Origin: Prosopocoilus inquinatus
Lineage: Eukaryota > Arthropoda > Insecta > Coleoptera > Lucanidae
NCBI GenBank assembly: GCA_036172665.1
Contig: CM069872.1
Span: forward strand, 42,022,101 to 42,086,100
DNA length: 64,000 bases
Direction of reading: 5' to 3'
Positions 23,074 through 34,772 of this stretch are shown here, piece after piece (within the stretch, counting starts at the first letter, position 1; every line of letters begins with the position of its first letter). A program made the position numbers and the translations under genes. The notes below the pieces were generated by a model that was not told the origin of the DNA, did no database searches, and saw only the letters and a program-made list of their open reading frames with translations.

Positions 23074-25239
23074 GTATATAAAATTTTAGTTTTCAGAAAA
23101 CCGTGAATTTACAGCGAAATAACGATTACAGGCCAATTAAGAAAACACAGAGTTTTTTTCTGGTGTTAATTTAGTATTTACACAAATTTTAAGGAATTTA
23201 ATACTTGACTGAAATTATCGATCCGCAACGGCTCAGGTACAGGGTTTTAAAATTTGAAAAAAAATGTTTTCTGAACAGTAAAGAGCTACTTAGTCGAAGC
23301 TTGGCATATACTAATAGATATTCGAAGACTGTTTTGAAAGTAATAAATAAATTTGAAGTCAACCATGGGCGTAACACCCTCAAGATTTTTCAAGATAAAA
23401 TTGGTACGCCGCTGATTTTTTTTTTAAATTTGAAGCTTTGTTGGTTAAGTCGAGTACAAATACACAAAACATTGTATCCTCATAACTTTCGTTTTCGTGA
23501 AAATTCCTCAAACAAGATACTTTTAGTTAACATTTTTCCAAATAAATAGTGACTTTTGTTTACGAGTGAACACATTTGTGTGTCAATGCGCCAAATGTAG
23601 AAATAAAACCACGCATGTAACATCTGTTTCGACTAGCCATCAACAGTTAGCCATCCCCGGGCCTTAAAAATTTTACATAATTCTGGCCCGCATATCGAAC
23701 GCGCCCCAAAGTAAGCTTCCAAACATGTTTCAGTTTGTTTGGCCGAGCGCAGCTAATAAATTTACGTCCGCTTTTTCGTCCGGGGAGGCTGCGAATAAAC
23801 ATTGTATCTGCAGTCGGACAAACGCGATTTATGGGCGCGTCCCGGCGGTGTTCGTTCGCTAATTTGAATTTGAGAATTTCAACGCAAAAAAAAAACTTTA
23901 ATTTAATGGCCGTCACGTGCCGTCGAATTTATATCGAACTCATGATTGCGAATACTGATTTGGCCCGCAACAATGCGGTAATAAAATCGGATTAGGTTTT
24001 CGGAATACTTAGCATTGTAATGCCAAATGTAGAAACAAAGTCAGATAATTATATTTCACTTCCAATACGTTGTATGTATTTATTTGAAAAGAACAAATCA
24101 GATATTTCATCAAGGAAAGAATTTATCCAGGATTCCTCAAGGAAGCATCTTAGGTCCTTTCCTATGTTCTGTGCGCATTCTATTTGTTGACTCGCCATAT
24201 TAGCGGTAGAGCAAGATATGAATGAAACTACAAGAACATCTGAAAGTTCATTAAGAGTGGTTGTAAAGAGTGAATGGCCCCACTTTGAAAAGGGCACTGT
24301 CCTTCAACATCAACTAAATAACTATACTTTCGACTCGTAGCTCCCAATGTGGAACACACCTTGCCCTACATGTCGGTTACATAATAACAGCTGCCAGTAA
24401 AGTAAAATGTGTCATCGAGATTTTTCAAGACCAACGCCTAACACAAAGCTTACGAAAACTGGAAATTAGGTCAATCAGATTCATTTAAATATGGCAGACT
24501 CCCGATTATCCAACTCTCGACTATCCGCTCATCGCTTTAACCGACCCTTTTAGAAAAAAAAAAAAAACGCCGCCTTATCTAATCTAGACAATTCCTAAAA
24601 GTAAAAATCGCGTATTTGTTATCACATTGTTTTAAATAAATAATTAAAGCTACTTAACATTGGGCCGTATACTCATCTTACGATTAAAGTCGTCTTTAAC
24701 ACGAATTATGAAAATAATAAAGAAAAGATGACATATCTTTATGCAGAGACGGATTTAGGCAGGGTTTCTATGGGCCCGTTCAATCAAAGGTCCCCCCTAC
24801 GCGGTTAAAAAATAAACAAAAGATCTATTATATGATTCCCAGAATGTTTTATTATTTATAAAAATAAAAGCCACTTTACACGATCTGATTGGCGATTTAA
24901 TTGGGAATCTGACTTCAGAAATATAAAATATACTCTTCTTCACACTGTTTGAGTTTCTATTTGAGTTGTGCGCAGTGGCGTAACTAGAAGTCAGGCCGCG
25001 GGGTAGTAAAGCCATGTGAGCATAATTTACATGAGTCATTTTTTTCAAAATAGAATTATGAACAGGAATATTTATATTAAACTCATTTCAAGAATATTAA
25101 AGCGAGGTTTATATTCCGAAAATAACGTACCCGGATTTTATTGTTCGCTACTGTGCCTTTGTCGAAACCAGTTAAAATAACTATTGATATCAAAGAATGA
25201 TAAAAAATTAGTCGCCAATAAAATTAAGGGCATTTTTTA
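23074..25239. other. Mostly gene-free stretch
   Basis: Contains one reverse transcriptase scrap (24126-24240). A more GC-rich stretch at 23640-23860 has no recognised protein. A fragment near 24490-24545 (CTCCCGATTATCCAACTC) looks like a pogo/Tigger-type end, but I cannot support it further. Confidence 0.4.
24126..24240 (+). pseudogene. Reverse transcriptase scrap
   Basis: The frame starting with the AGG at about 24130 reads RIPQGSILGPFLCSVRILFV, the conserved non-LTR RT block that precedes the YADD box. A stop follows shortly. Nothing else of the element is readable, so it is a small old fragment. Confidence 0.55.
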
Positions 25240-25611
25240 TTTGTTTATTTGCAACACCGCACCCAGATGTATTTCGTCGATTTACTTATTTGACCGACAT
25301 CTGACATTACGTCAGGAGCGATAAGATTGTAGGTTATGTGAATAAGATTTAAGTGTGCATTAAACTCAATGCAATTAAAATATTTAGTTGTACCGTAAAA
25401 ATCATTTTAGTTAAATTAATTGGAAATACCCAGCGCTCTAACTGACATTTGAAATGTCAAATGACACTTGTCAATGATGCTTTCACATGACGGCCGTCAC
25501 TGTCAAGCTGTATAGAGTCTAGTTCCTTCAATTTCGCTTTGCAACACTGCAACCGAATGTATTTTGTCGACTTATTTATTTGACGTTACGTCAGGAGCGA
25601 ACACAATTTTA

Positions 25612-25841
25612 GGTGCTTTCTTTCGCTCACATAATCGTGATCCAAACGTATTTTGATTCAAAAACTGACATTCTTTTCTTTGAATCTCCCTATTTTTAAA
25701 ACTTGCTTGAATTGAATTATAGTTATTTAGAAATGAACTGTCAATCAAAAGTTCAAGTCAGGTGTTTTGTTGCAACAACTGCGAAATTCAGGTCCAAACT
25801 ATTCGAAACACGATTCAAACTTTTAAGCGAAAGAAAGCACC
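25612..25841. mobile_element. MITE, family D copy 1
   Basis: Inverted ends GGTGCTTTCTTTCGCT and AGCGAAAGAAAGCACC bound 230 bp. Both ends are next to TTTA, a possible 4-bp target duplication. Subterminal sequences containing TTTTGATTCAAAAAC are partly palindromic. Noncoding. Confidence 0.75.
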
Positions 25842-26040
25842 TTTACTGTGGAATAAATGAAATCAAATTACATTTTGTTGTACCATAAGTTATTTTAGAT
25901 AAATTAATTAGAAGTACCCAGAGCTCTGGTTGGAATTTGAAATGTCAAAGGACACTTGTCAATGACGCTGTCACACAGCGGCCGTCATTGTCAAGTTGTA
26001 AAACACTCTGGTTCTTTCAATTTCGCAGAACGTGATATTA

Positions 26041-26259
26041 GGTGCTTTCTTTTGCTCACAAAATCGTGGTCCAAACGTGTTTTGATTCAAAAACAGACGT
26101 TCCTTTCTTTGAATGTCTCTATATTTAAAACTTGTTCGGATTGAATTATAGTTATTTAGAAATGAACTGACAATCAGATGTTCAATTCAGGTGTTTTGTT
26201 GCAACAACTACGAAATGCAGGTCCAAACTGTTCCGAACATGATTCAAACAGAAAGCACC
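26041..26259. mobile_element. MITE, family D copy 2
   Basis: Starts GGTGCTTTCTTTTGCT and ends GAAAGCACC; closely related to copy 1 but with a shortened right end. It travels with the duplicated flanks, so it arose by segmental duplication rather than by a new insertion. Confidence 0.7.
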
Positions 26260-27371
26260 TCTTATGTTCATCAAAATTTTTGGTACAGTTTTGACATTTG
26301 ATTGGCGTTCAAATTTTAGAACCACTGGTTAGAAGTTATAATTCAGCAGCAGGCCAGAAGGCATGTTAGTAGAAATTATATATAAGATTGATAAGGAAAA
26401 TCAATTTTGGGAAAGTATGTTTGTTTCCATCCAATATTTAAACTTCTTGATTTCAAACTGCTGGCGCCCATTGCGTGTTATGGCCGGGTTGCCTTGCAAC
26501 CCCAGTTGATACGCCACTGCATGCGCGGCTTGTTTTTTCATGCGACTTTTATAGAATGGAACTGTATCTAATCTCATTTTTAATGTATATTTCTGAAGTC
26601 AAATTCAAAATCAGAAAGAAAATCAGATTTTCTAAATATTTAACGGAATATCAGCTTTTTATCATCGCAACCCAGTCAGGATGGTTCTAAAAAGTTATTT
26701 TCTAGCTATCGATACGTTTTCCAACGAACACCGTACATATATGTTTTTTTCCTTGTTTTTATCTAGAGTAGCTGCTGGTAGCTGCAGCTTATGCATACAG
26801 GGTGCACGCGATCTTTTCTATCTTCTCTAAGATAGAAAAGAAATTCAAACGAACTAAAGTGTAACTCAGTCAGTTCTATTTTTTAAAATTATATTTAGCT
26901 ATACAGTGTGTTCAGTAACTGATAGCCATATTTTTTTTTTTAATGGAACACCCACCATACAGGGTGATTCATAATAAATGTCCGACCCGTTAGGGGCGCA
27001 TTTACTAAGGTCACGCAAGTCCCAAATTACAAGAAAAAAATTTATGGGAGACATTTCGAAAACCAACGTCAATTGCCTCAAACGGAAACCGTTTGAGTAG
27101 CACCGATGACTGTTGAAATGCGATGCATAATGTGTTTTTAAAATCGGGTTGACTAACTGTTTATGTTGTAGAATTTGTGTCACTGTGTCAACAAAAAGTG
27201 TTATGTGATGTAACTTACGGTTTTTGTAACAGATATTCGATGTGACCTTCCTGTTATGTGCCTATTCACATGATTAATGAATAGGCCGCCATACACAACG
27301 CGTCTTAGGGCTAGCTTATTCGGCCAAATTTAACTTATTATTTTATTTATTAAAACTGCAGTGACTCGCGT

Positions 27372-28073
27372 GCTTCATAAAACGCCAAATGTATTTGTCT
27401 AAACTGAAGATATCGTGAAACAGCAATTACTTATTTTTTTTTAATTACAATGTTGACGTTATTTCGCCTTTTCCACTGGTTCTTCTGTTTTAATTTGCTG
27501 ACAAATTAATGAATATTAGTCACTCTAATTTAGTAATTCTCTCTAATAAATTAGAAAATAAAAAAATAATGTACAAATTAAGAATAATAAGTAATACGTT
27601 GAGAAATAACAGAAAACAATGAGCAAATTAAGAATGACAAGGAACCTAGAAAATTTGTGTTAAATATTCGATCTGTTTTTCAGCTTCTTATAAACACTTT
27701 TTACTTCTTGTAATCTTGATGCCAAAAGACAGTTTTGGTTGCTTTCTCCTATTAGGTGTGTCTGTTCTGCCAATTAAAAACTCATTGTTTTCCTCTTTTC
27801 TAGTAAACGGAAACGTGATTTGATTTTTTTTTAAATTATTTTAATAAAGTTATTTAAATATTTTCAAAGTAAAATAAAGTAGGAGTTAATTTAATACGAA
27901 CGTGTTCAATTATTTTGAACACAAAATAAAACATATTCATTGATTTATCACCTAACTGAAACAGAACAACCGGATGGAAAGGATAAATAACGTTAATATT
28001 AAAAGAAAAAAAATTAATTGCTATCTCATGATTTCTTCAGTTTAGACAAACACACTTGGCGTTTTATGAAAGC
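27372..28073. mobile_element. Foldback DNA element, about 700 bp
   Basis: Ends GCTTCATAAAACGCCAAATG and CACTTGGCGTTTTATGAAAGC are inverted; the match extends about 65 bp with gaps and then more weakly. The interior is AT-rich and noncoding. No clear target duplication. Confidence 0.7.
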
Positions 28074-28314
28074 TTATTAAAATAGTGTTTCGCAAGGGTT
28101 TAGATATACTGGCTGTTCCATTTTAATATTTTGAGGAAAATTATATTTTGCAAAACTCAACACCCTGTACACATAATAACTAATAGATCGAAGCTGCTCT
28201 GAAATTTCTGTAGATGAAACATTGTAGTGGCCGTCTACAAAAATTCACGACGAAATCCACGTAAATGACAAAACTATAAGAGCTCAAAGTAGAGCATTTT
28301 TTTTTCGCAAACAT

Positions 28315-29925
28315 TAATGTCTTACACATAAAAACAGCGACACCTTACGATCGCTTTTTGACCTGACATTGCAGTAGGATAGCCATAAGCAGGGCTGAAA
28401 CAGCTATACAGAGTGGACCATTTTTGATGGTTTTACAGGGTTTCTCAGTTATTTATAGGAATAGAAGAAAATCGTTTTCGCGACCCAACGCTAGTTTTCC
28501 GAGAAAAACACAGCGGGTAAAACAAAACGAATTTTTCCGAAAAATTATTTTTCACAACATCTCAGTTGTTTAACGAGATATTTTGAAAATTCAAAAACTA
28601 TTTTATTCAGAAATTAATGTAGATTTTACTAACGTTATTATCTTTTGTTGAAACTGCACCAGTTCTGTGAAACAGACTATAACTTTCTAATTTTAAATGG
28701 AAACCGCAGTTGGCTATGACGCAAATAAATAGCTTGTTTAATGAGGTTTTCAAAAATATAAAGTTTGATATAATTATTTTTTTAAATAACTTTTATTACT
28801 TTGTAGTACCTATCAAGCTATCTATGACAGTAGAAACAAAAGAAAATTCAGTTGTGTTCCTCAAAAATCCATTCTTAGAATAAATAATACAAGTAATTAA
28901 ATTTAAAAAATGGAAACTGGAAATGCATAACGCTGCTAGAGAATTCATAAAACTACGAGTAATATAAATATCTATTAATGCAGTTTTGAAGAATTATGTG
29001 TTATATGCTCCTTTGAAATTATTAAACCTTAAATTTTGAATTACCAAAAATTCTTAGATGTGTTTATTTCACTTTTCCAGTGATTAAATTTATTAATATG
29101 CAAAAGTTCTTGAAAGCATTTTTAAACTTAAGAAATATCTGACACTTCAATAATTTCTTAAAGAAACACTAATTAATACAATTTAAAATATATAAAAATC
29201 TCTTAGCTGTTCATTTTAATAATTATAGAACTGTTTAAATGGAGTTAATTCATTTTTACATACTTGTGTTTTTATGTCAGTGTCTAATAGATACATGAAG
29301 CTATTTATTTATTGAATTAAGTTAGTTATTTTACTTAACAATAATTCTGTTTTTGTGGAAAAAAACTGAACTAATTTTTTTTTTGTTGCCATGGGTGACC
29401 TGTTAGCTACCAAGAAATAATTAGTATCTTTATTATTTGTAAAAATAATTATATCAAACTTTATATTTTTGAAAACCTCATTAAACAAGCTATTTATTTG
29501 CGTCATAGCCAATTGCGATTCCCATTTAAAATTAGAAAGTCATAGTCTGTTTCGCAGAACTGATGCAATTTCTACAAAAGGTAATAACATCATTGAAATC
29601 TACGTTAATTGCCGAATAAAATAGTTTTTGAATTTTCAAAATATCTCGTCAAACAACTGAGATATTTTGAAAAATATTTTTTCGGAAAAACCCGTTTTCT
29701 GCCGATATTTCCCGAACAAATCAACATAGCTAACTTTGGTTTTATCCACTGAGTTTTTCTCGAAAAAGTAGCATTGGGTCGCGAAAACACTTTTCTTCTA
29801 TTCCTATAAATAACTGAGAAACCCTGTAAAACCATCAAAAATGGACCACACTGTACAGAGGCTGCTCAAAGTTTTCATTGCAATCAAAAACGATTTGCAA
29901 CAAATTTTTTTATTAATATCTTACA
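28315..29925 (+). mobile_element. Family B hammerhead element (host copy), split by a TA transposon
   Basis: Flanks TAATGTCTTACA (28315-28326) and TAATATCTTACA (29914-29925) form a 12-bp duplication with one difference. Without the inner transposon the element is only about 140 bp: an inverted piece (28327-28382) containing ATAAAAACAGCGAC, then the plus-oriented 3' half of the ribozyme (GGGCT, GAAA at 28397-28400, ACAGCT) continuing at 29856 with CAGAGGCTGCTC and CAAAAACGATTTGC. The core CTGANGA is lost, so no active ribozyme remains. Confidence 0.8.
28409..29853. mobile_element. TA-flanked transposon shell with long terminal inverted repeats
   Basis: Begins CAGAGTGGACCATTTTTGAT and ends ATCAAAAATGGACCACACTG, flanked by TA at 28407-28408 and 29854-29855. 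The inverted arms match imperfectly over about 400 bp. This is the pattern of Tc1/mariner-mobilised elements. Interior AT-rich without transposase. It inserted in the TA that forms the cleavage dinucleotide of the family B hammerhead. Confidence 0.85.
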
Positions 29926-30134
29926 AACTCTTAAATGTAAAAATATAGTGGTGTTCCATTAAAAAAAAATATAACTTTGATATGGCTCTCAGTTACTGAA
30001 CACGCTGTATAGCCAAAAATTATTTTATAAAATAGAGCTGATTGATTTACACCTTAACTCGTTTGAATTTCTTTTCTATCTCGCTTGTTTACTTAAGACG
30101 GTAGAGAAGGCCGCGGCACTCGGTGGACAGCCTG

Positions 30135-31097
30135 TATATTAAATTAAATTAAATGTGCTTATACGGCTTTGCTGGTAATTTATTTATTTATTTCTCAAAT
30201 GCGAAAGAGTAGCATTCCTCCTGATATGGCCTAGGTACTAAAAAAAGGAAATAAATGACTCACCCCTCTGCCATCTAAACTGCATATGGACGTGGAACTG
30301 TAACAATATGTATATTTAATAAATTAAATCCAGAGAAATTATGATTTCACTCACCCTACCGTTTTACGAAGCGTGCAGTTCTAGTGCCGAAAATCCCTCA
30401 ACCACCAGCCACAATACACACACTAAAAAAATTAAACACTTCACTCTCACGGTGAATTCTTGGGGCACTGCACGATCGCGTATATTATAATAAACAAATT
30501 ACCGCAATAATAACGCAAATTCTCTAATGAGAAAAGCTCGCACATTCCCTACCGATATCCGATAATTTACTAAGGAAAAGGGTCAGTTAAGAAAAGAAAA
30601 GGTGGCCTTGGAACACTTGCCTAGTTTTTACGCGCTTTTTTGTGATAGATGCGCTTGTACGCGGCGCTGGAAGAGCGAGAATTTTATCTCGATCATTTTA
30701 AATAATTTTCAATAACACGGACTAAGCGAACTTACATTACAATATGTTTTTGCTTTAGATAGAAATAAAAATATCTGAGTGTTGCCCGAGTTTAATTTAT
30801 TAAAAATAAATAATCTAGCAATTTCCCTCTCTTTTCTTGATTGTTAATAATAAGTAAATATCTAAATTTGACTTATGTTTTAATATTGGAAAAATTCAAA
30901 TTATCATTATGTACGGGGGCATCGTCTACAAGGAAGCATTTCAATTTATTTTCCGAGGTTTTCTTTGTACAGGATGGATTAATTTCGATGTCTCTTATGG
31001 GCATCTCCGTAACTATAAGAGATAGAAAAAACTAGTGGCTAAGTCTCGATCTCTTTTTTTGAAGATTAAGTCAATAGTGTAGACAAGAATTGGCTAT
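30135..31097. other. Gene-free stretch with possible promoter or first exon
   Basis: Mostly AT-rich. Minus strand reading gives a plausible noncoding exon ending at a GTGAGT donor (plus ACTCAC 30349-30354), with a less AT-rich region upstream to about 30660. Nothing proves transcription. Sequence at 30990-31030 (GGGCATCTCCGTAACTATAAGAGATAG) recurs in modified form at about 44500, so it is part of a dispersed repeat. Confidence 0.3.
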
Positions 31098-31729
31098 CTT
31101 CTTTTGTTTTCAAGTTATTGGCAAAAATTGCAATTTTCGGCTTTTCGTTTTTCGGTCATATCTCGTTTATTTCTAGAGATATTAAAAAACTGCTTGAACA
31201 TTATTAGGACACTTTTTAGAATACAATTCAGTGGAGTAGTTGATTTCTTAATATTTACTTAAATTTTCGAGATATAACATAAAGTTATGTTTTTTTAATG
31301 GAAATCATAGTTGACAATGCCTTCATTAAATAAAGATTTTTTTCTGTTTTCATAAATATATACTTTATTGGGTATATTTTTTATAATTAATAGGAAAAAC
31401 TGTCATATTTATTATTATCCTTGCGTTAATATCCTAGCCTCAATAGGCTGGGTTCAATACTCTGCGAATTTTTTGTTTTGCAAAAAAATTTAACGAGCTT
31501 TAAAATATTTTCACAGTTTTGACTGCGTAAATAGTTTCCTATTCCCGTTAATTTTCAAAATTCCGTTTTATCGTTTTGAGCGGCGGTTCTGACAAGAACT
31601 CCTATCTGACTATCTATTGAAAATGAGTTCATCATTCATCACGTTTCACAGAACATTTTAACAAGAATGTTTTAAACTATGTATTATTAAAACGTGTTAT
31701 GACAATATGAAATTTATAGAAAAATTGTG

Positions 31730-31890
31730 TTCAATCTTTGAATGGTCAACATCGCACGAACACTCAACGTTTCACTATCGGTTGATAGCTTCGTTAGAAA
31801 GAAACGTTGAACGTTCGTGCAATTTTCAGTGTCCGTTTAACGGTTGAAAACAGTTTTATACAATTCCCATCGGACAAGAAACAACTTTAA
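31730..31890. mobile_element. Family A hammerhead element, degraded
   Basis: Contains CACTCAACGTTTC at 31761-31773 and GATAGCTTCGTTAG at 31784-31797; read on minus this is CTAACGA (one core base changed), stem II CTATC/GATAG, GAAACGTT and GAGTG. Stem II differs from the 12.1 kb copy by a paired change at the loop end (A-T to C-G), so pairing is kept. The 5' strand of stem I is lost. The right end shows the family tail CATCGGACAAGAAACAACTT. Confidence 0.65.
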
Positions 31891-31986
31891 GAAAAAATAT
31901 ATAATTGAAGTCGACTCTTGTCCGACGAAATATGTGAGAGAAAATAGTTTTTAAACTTTAAAAGGGACACTGTGAAATCGCAATAA

Positions 31987-32028
31987 CATTCTACATTTCG
32001 CTTTAGCTTTATAGTTTCGTCAGGAGTG
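31987..32028 (-). ncRNA. Hammerhead ribozyme-like motif A3
   Basis: Minus strand: CACTC (32024-32028), CTGACGA (32017-32023), decayed stem II (ACTATA ... TAAAGC), GAAA (31996-31999), short ATGT stem III, cleavage base A, then GAATG with one mismatch to stem I. An inverted family tail (CTCTTGTCCGACG) lies about 80 bp to the left. Core intact, helices eroded; probably inactive. Confidence 0.55.
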
Positions 32029-32757
32029 AAAAAAATGTAAATAAACAAGTTGTCAAGAGAAGCGAAAAAGTAACATGATTTTAAACTAAAATACAAGTTG
32101 TCCTGATAAACATAAAGGTAATAATAACTAAAATAGAAGTAAATTAAGATTTCTTTTTTTTGTTTCGCTTGAGTTATATTTTATTAAAAACGTGAAAAAT
32201 AAAAACAAACACACAAATAGTAAAATATAAACAAAATTTGACATATATAAAACTAGATTTGCCTGTATTCATATTTAATAAAAACAAGAAAGCTTTCTTT
32301 TATAAATTAAAATGAATATGAAATTCTTTACGCGGGCAAAACTGTCTAAAGGTTTGAAAGTTCGTTAATACTTAATAAAAACAAAAAGATGGCACTGCAT
32401 TGAAGCCAGCCTACTGAGACTAGGGTACGCAAAGATAATAACAAAAATGACAGTTTTTTCTATTAATTATAAAAAATAAACCCAACAAAGTTTATATTCT
32501 TGAAAACAGAAAAAAAAAATTCTATTTAATGAGGGCATTGCATACTATGATTTCCATTAAAAAAACAACTTTATGTTATATCTCGAAAATTTAAGTAAAT
32601 TTTAAAAATCAACTACACCACTGAATTGTATTCCAAAAAGTGTCCTAATAATCTTCAAACAGTTTTTTAATATCTCTATAAATAAACGAGATATGACCGA
32701 AAAGCGAAAAGTCGAAAATGACAATTTTTGCCTATAACTTGAAAACAAAAGAAGTTT

Positions 32758-33775
32758 GGAAAGTTTCAAACCCGAACATAGCAAAAGTTCCATAGAGAAC
32801 TACGTTTCTGTAGATTACTGCTCGCCATATAAAGATACAAAAATGGTAATGGTATTAAATGAAAGATAAAATTAAGGCCAATGTTATCTTGTTAAAATTA
32901 TTCCTATTGTGTTAATACTTTTGAAATAGAAATTAAATTTATAAATTTCAAATGAAAAATGTAGCCGCCTTAGTATGTCAGATTTGAAGTTTGCAATTCA
33001 ATAACCAGAATGTTGTACAATATGCTATTCAAAATAAAATTTCATTAATTTGTGTACCATACTGACGATGAAAAACTGTTAGGATTTATTTCTTTGCTCC
33101 TGCTTTGCTTCACAAAATACTTTCCTACTATTCTTGTTAATTTCAATACAATGTTGATGGCAACTGGATTTATGGAATTGATGTTTTTTCTTTTAATATT
33201 CTTTACAGTTATGTGTTACTTATTCTTGAACAGTGTGAAACTTATTTAATTCTTAGTACAATTGAATTTAAAACTGATTTAGTATCGACATGTGTCGGTA
33301 TTGATTGCCCGTGGCATCATTTCAAGTTTATTGATAGTATCAGAAACAACAGTATTTTTGTATGCAATGACGTTGAATACAATTATCATTTTAATAAAAA
33401 AAGAATTGTTGTAACTTAAACGACAAGAGTACCTATCTATTAGTTGCTCTGTACAATAATTCATAATACTTTTTGACCGACGTATAAATTATTTTTCATT
33501 AATTGAAACAACTAAAAGTTTCAAACTTGACATAGGCGACTAAATTTTTCGTTTAAAATTTGAAAATTTTATTTATATCCCGAAAGTATTAATATTTAGG
33601 AATAATTTTAACACCATAATATTGTCCATAATTTTCTCTTTTCTTTAATACCACTGCCATTTTTGTATCTTCAAATGGCGAGCAGCAATTCACAGAAACA
33701 CAGTTTTTAATACAAGTTTGCTATGTTCGGGTTTGAAACTTTCCACCCGGTATAAATGCACAGATTATTTATAAA
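32758..33775. mobile_element. Foldback element, about 1 kb
   Basis: Left GGAAAGTTTCAAACCCGAAC and right GTTCGGGTTTGAAACTTTCC start inverted arms of about 230 bp (32758-32990 and 33530-33760). The right end continues as CACCCGGTATA. The AT-rich interior has short open frames with hydrophobic composition and no recognised domain. Confidence 0.7.
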
Positions 33776-34772
33776 TAATTAATTTTGCAAGGAAGGATTT
33801 TTGTAAGTTCCTCCGATAGAACACCCCGGTTATAAAAGCAGCCTCTACTATTGCATTTTTTTTCTTTGTTTTTGTTTCTTCTTAGTTCTTCTTCTTGATC
33901 TGAGAATTTGTTGTTTCGTTTTCTTGTTTGTTATAGAAAACAATACCTAATATATTTTATTTTTTAGTTGTGTGATATCGGTTACGAAACCATTTTTCGT
34001 TGTAGCTGTGTACAAATCTTTATACAGGATGTATTCGGAACTGTGGCTGAAAACAGAACCTTGCCCTTTTATATGACTGAATCCTTGCTTGCACAAATCA
34101 AAATTTAATGCGTATTCCGTTTCTGTATTATAAATACCGCAGTCTCGGAGACACTGGTGAATAAGAAATTTTTTTTTAAATAAATTATTAAGATTAAGAA
34201 ACATAATATTTCTTAGAAAAACGCGTCGCTATGATTTTAATTATTAAATTTGAAACAAGAAACTAATGTCACATTTGTCAAAATATTGAGAAACTAATTT
34301 AAAATCAGTAGCGTGTACCGATTTTTTAGTAATTTAGGAAACCATTTTTCGTTTCAAAATGAACCCAACAAAAAAAACAAAAATCTTGGCCTCTATATTC
34401 CAGTGCATCAATTAAAATAAAAAATCTTTCGGTTATAATTTCTCATATTTAAAAAATAGGCGAAAATCTGTTTCGACAAATTGACAAATGAGTCGTCACA
34501 AACCGAAAACCCAAACTTGGATTAATTTATATTTATTGAATAGGCCCCGAAAGAGCAGTAGCGCAGAGTCCCCAAAGTTAAGGATTCGCTCCTGTCTTTA
34601 GGTCAATTTAATGTGTAAGAGAGGGACACATCTAATTTTCACGGAAGCGTTCGTCCTTCACATAACTGTACACAGCAGAAAGAGAAATATTTACTAAGTT
34701 TGGCGTGAATATTAGAAATCTAAGTAACCTAAACTGATTCAGAAGTTAAACAGAATAAAAATAAAGGGTCCG
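33776..34772. other. Gene-free stretch
   Basis: AT-rich; no gene or repeat recognised. Confidence 0.4.

Larger units (their letters stand above)
25240..26260 (+). repeat. Duplicated segment carrying two MITEs
   Basis: A segment is present two to three times in direct orientation: a GCAACACYGCAMCC block (25247 and 25541), a TAAATTAATT block followed by TACCCAG and GCGGCCGTCA-like sequence (25411-25540 and 25898-26020), and the MITE (25612 and 26041). The copies have diverged by roughly a tenth. Confidence 0.75.
26798..30134. mobile_element. Nest of DNA transposons with family B insertion
   Basis: Outer inverted arms 26798-26903 and 30008-30134 start CAGGGTG and end CCTG next to TA. Directly inside, arms beginning CAGTGTGTTCAGTAACTG (26904) and ending CAGTTACTGAACACGCTG (30007) continue the inverted match for about 55 bp. 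Inside these lie a 700-bp foldback (27372-28073) and a family B insertion (28327-29913), which itself holds another TA-flanked element (28409-29853). No transposase frame is recognisable. Confidence 0.7.
31098..32757. mobile_element. Large foldback element with embedded family A repeats
   Basis: Arms 31098-31440 and 32400-32757 are inverted copies over about 340 bp (for example CTTCTTTTGTTTTCAAGTTA at the left edge and its complement at the right edge). The centre holds degraded family A hammerhead repeats (31720-32040). No transposase frame. Exact ends and target duplication are unclear because another foldback abuts on the right. Confidence 0.7.
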
